Assembly (NCBI RefSeq): GCF_023218175.1
Contig: NZ_JALPTH010000005.1
Coordinates: 1-64,000, forward strand
Length of the DNA stretch: 64,000 nucleotides
Source of the DNA: Streptomyces lichenis
GTDB lineage: Bacteria > Actinomycetota > Actinomycetes > Streptomycetales > Streptomycetaceae
Direction of reading: 5' to 3'
The notes below the pieces were generated by a model. That model was not told the DNA's origin. It saw only the letters and a list, made by a program, of their open reading frames with translations, and did not search any database. This document shows, piece after piece, positions 63,496 through 64,000 of the stretch. The translations under genes and the position numbers were made by a program. Every line of letters begins with the position of its first letter. Position 1 is the stretch's first letter.

Positions 63496-64000
63496 TCAGC
63501 CGCGCGGAGCCTGCCCAGTGGAGCCGCGCACCACCAGCTCCGGCTCGAACAGCAGCTCTCCGGGCGGCACTTCACCACCCTGGATCTGAGCGCACAGCAG
63601 ATCCACGGCCGCGCGGCCCATCGCCTCGATGGGCTGGCGCACGGTGGTCAGCGGGGGCTCGGTGCAGTTCATGAACGCGGAGTCGTCGTAGCCCACCACG
63701 GACACTTCCCCCGGCACCGCGAGCCCGCGCCGGCGGGCCGCCCGTACCGCACCGAGGGCCAGTGGGTCGCTGGCGCAGATGATCCCGGTGACCCCGCGCT
63801 CCAGCAGCCGGGAGGTGGCCGCCTGGCCGCCCTCCAGCGAGAACATCGAGCGCTCGACATACGCCTCGGGCAGCTCGCTACCGGCCGCCTCGGCCGCGGC
63901 CCGGGCGGCGGCCAGCTTGCGGCGCGAGGGCACATGGTCGCCGGGGCCCAGCACCACCCCGATCCGCTGGTGCCCGAGCGAGGCCAGATGGCGCCAGGCC
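63496..64000 (-). CDS. LacI-family transcriptional regulator, partial at right edge
   Basis: The last 167 codons of a LacI/GalR regulator; the N-terminal HTH lies beyond the window. The part present is the periplasmic-binding-protein-like effector domain: RIGVVLGPGDHVPSRRKLAAARAAAEAAG, ...GVTGIICASDPLALGAVRAARRRGLAVPGEVSVVGYDDS (the usual PGDVSVVGFDD motif), then LTTVRQPIEAMGRAAVDLL and LLFEPELVVRGST. It is transcribed toward the sugar transporter genes, so it probably represses them via the palindromes at 63455-63488. The inducer is unknown. Confidence 0.93.
   Translation of the reverse strand, partial: AWRHLASLGHQRIGVVLGPGDHVPSRRKLAAARAAAEAAGSELPEAYVERSMFSLEGGQAATSRLLERGVTGIICASDPLALGAVRAARRRGLAVPGEVSVVGYDDSAFMNCTEPPLTTVRQPIEAMGRAAVDLLCAQIQGGEVPPGELLFEPELVVRGSTGQAPRG

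Overview
The window is a high-GC actinomycete chromosome segment and is almost certainly from Streptomyces. Third codon positions are nearly all G or C, GTG and TTG starts are common, and the gene order is the conserved chromosomal core that I know from S. coelicolor as roughly SCO5541 to SCO5598. That correspondence is from memory and was not searched. Most of the window is housekeeping sequence on the plus strand, with short minus-strand insertions.

Layout. 1-4.8 kb: a minus-strand conservon (cvnA-B-C-D; cvnD runs off the left edge). 4.8-5.7 kb: an intergenic stretch with clustered GGAATG palindromes and a small repeat-containing protein. 5.8-9.6 kb: a fumarylacetoacetate hydrolase-family gene overlapping gltX, a DUF4241 gene and a HAD hydrolase. 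9.7-10.2 kb: a five-gene tRNA cluster (Gln-Glu-Glu-Gln-Glu). 10.3-15.5 kb: a DUF4242 gene, ndgR divergent from leuC-leuD, a small gene and hupS. 15.5-22.4 kb: cofC, a PlsC-like acyltransferase, gpsA, ddl, a RAM-domain protein, thiL-thiD and rpmB. 22.7-33.3 kb: a DAK/FakA-like gene, recG, rsmD, coaD, a DivIVA/SepIVA-like gene, DUF177, rpmF, rnc, mutM, a CAP-domain protein and an acylphosphatase. 33.7-45.1 kb: a small coiled-coil gene, smc, glcP, an NCS1 permease, ftsY, a primase-polymerase-like gene and nsdA. 45.4-49.8 kb: the GlnR-type nitrogen operon amtB-glnK-glnD. 49.9-59.6 kb: ffh, a methyltransferase, a SprT-like gene, rpsP-khpA-rimM-trmD-rplS and three tandem type I signal peptidases.

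At 59.6 kb the expected order breaks. About 210 nearly pure G bases separate the third signal peptidase from a minus-strand sugar ABC transporter (two permeases and a binding lipoprotein, no ATPase) with a LacI-family regulator that runs off the right edge. The G tract looks like a sequencing or assembly problem, so the junction should be treated as unproven.

How genes work together: leuC/leuD with ndgR form a leucine-biosynthesis module; amtB/glnK/glnD sense nitrogen; ffh and ftsY supply the SRP targeting route that feeds the three signal peptidases; rpsP, khpA, rimM, trmD, rplS, rpmF, rpmB and rnc are ribosome production; smc, hupS and the small coiled-coil gene belong to, or lie beside, chromosome organisation. 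I did not find an obviously new multi-gene system. The best candidates for new biology are small: the repeat protein at 5.4 kb with its GGAATG cluster, a solitary CRISPR-repeat-like element at 49.8 kb, a two-hairpin rplS leader, an apparent CTG start in the DUF177 gene, and an overlapping signal-peptidase pair that looks like a lost stop codon.
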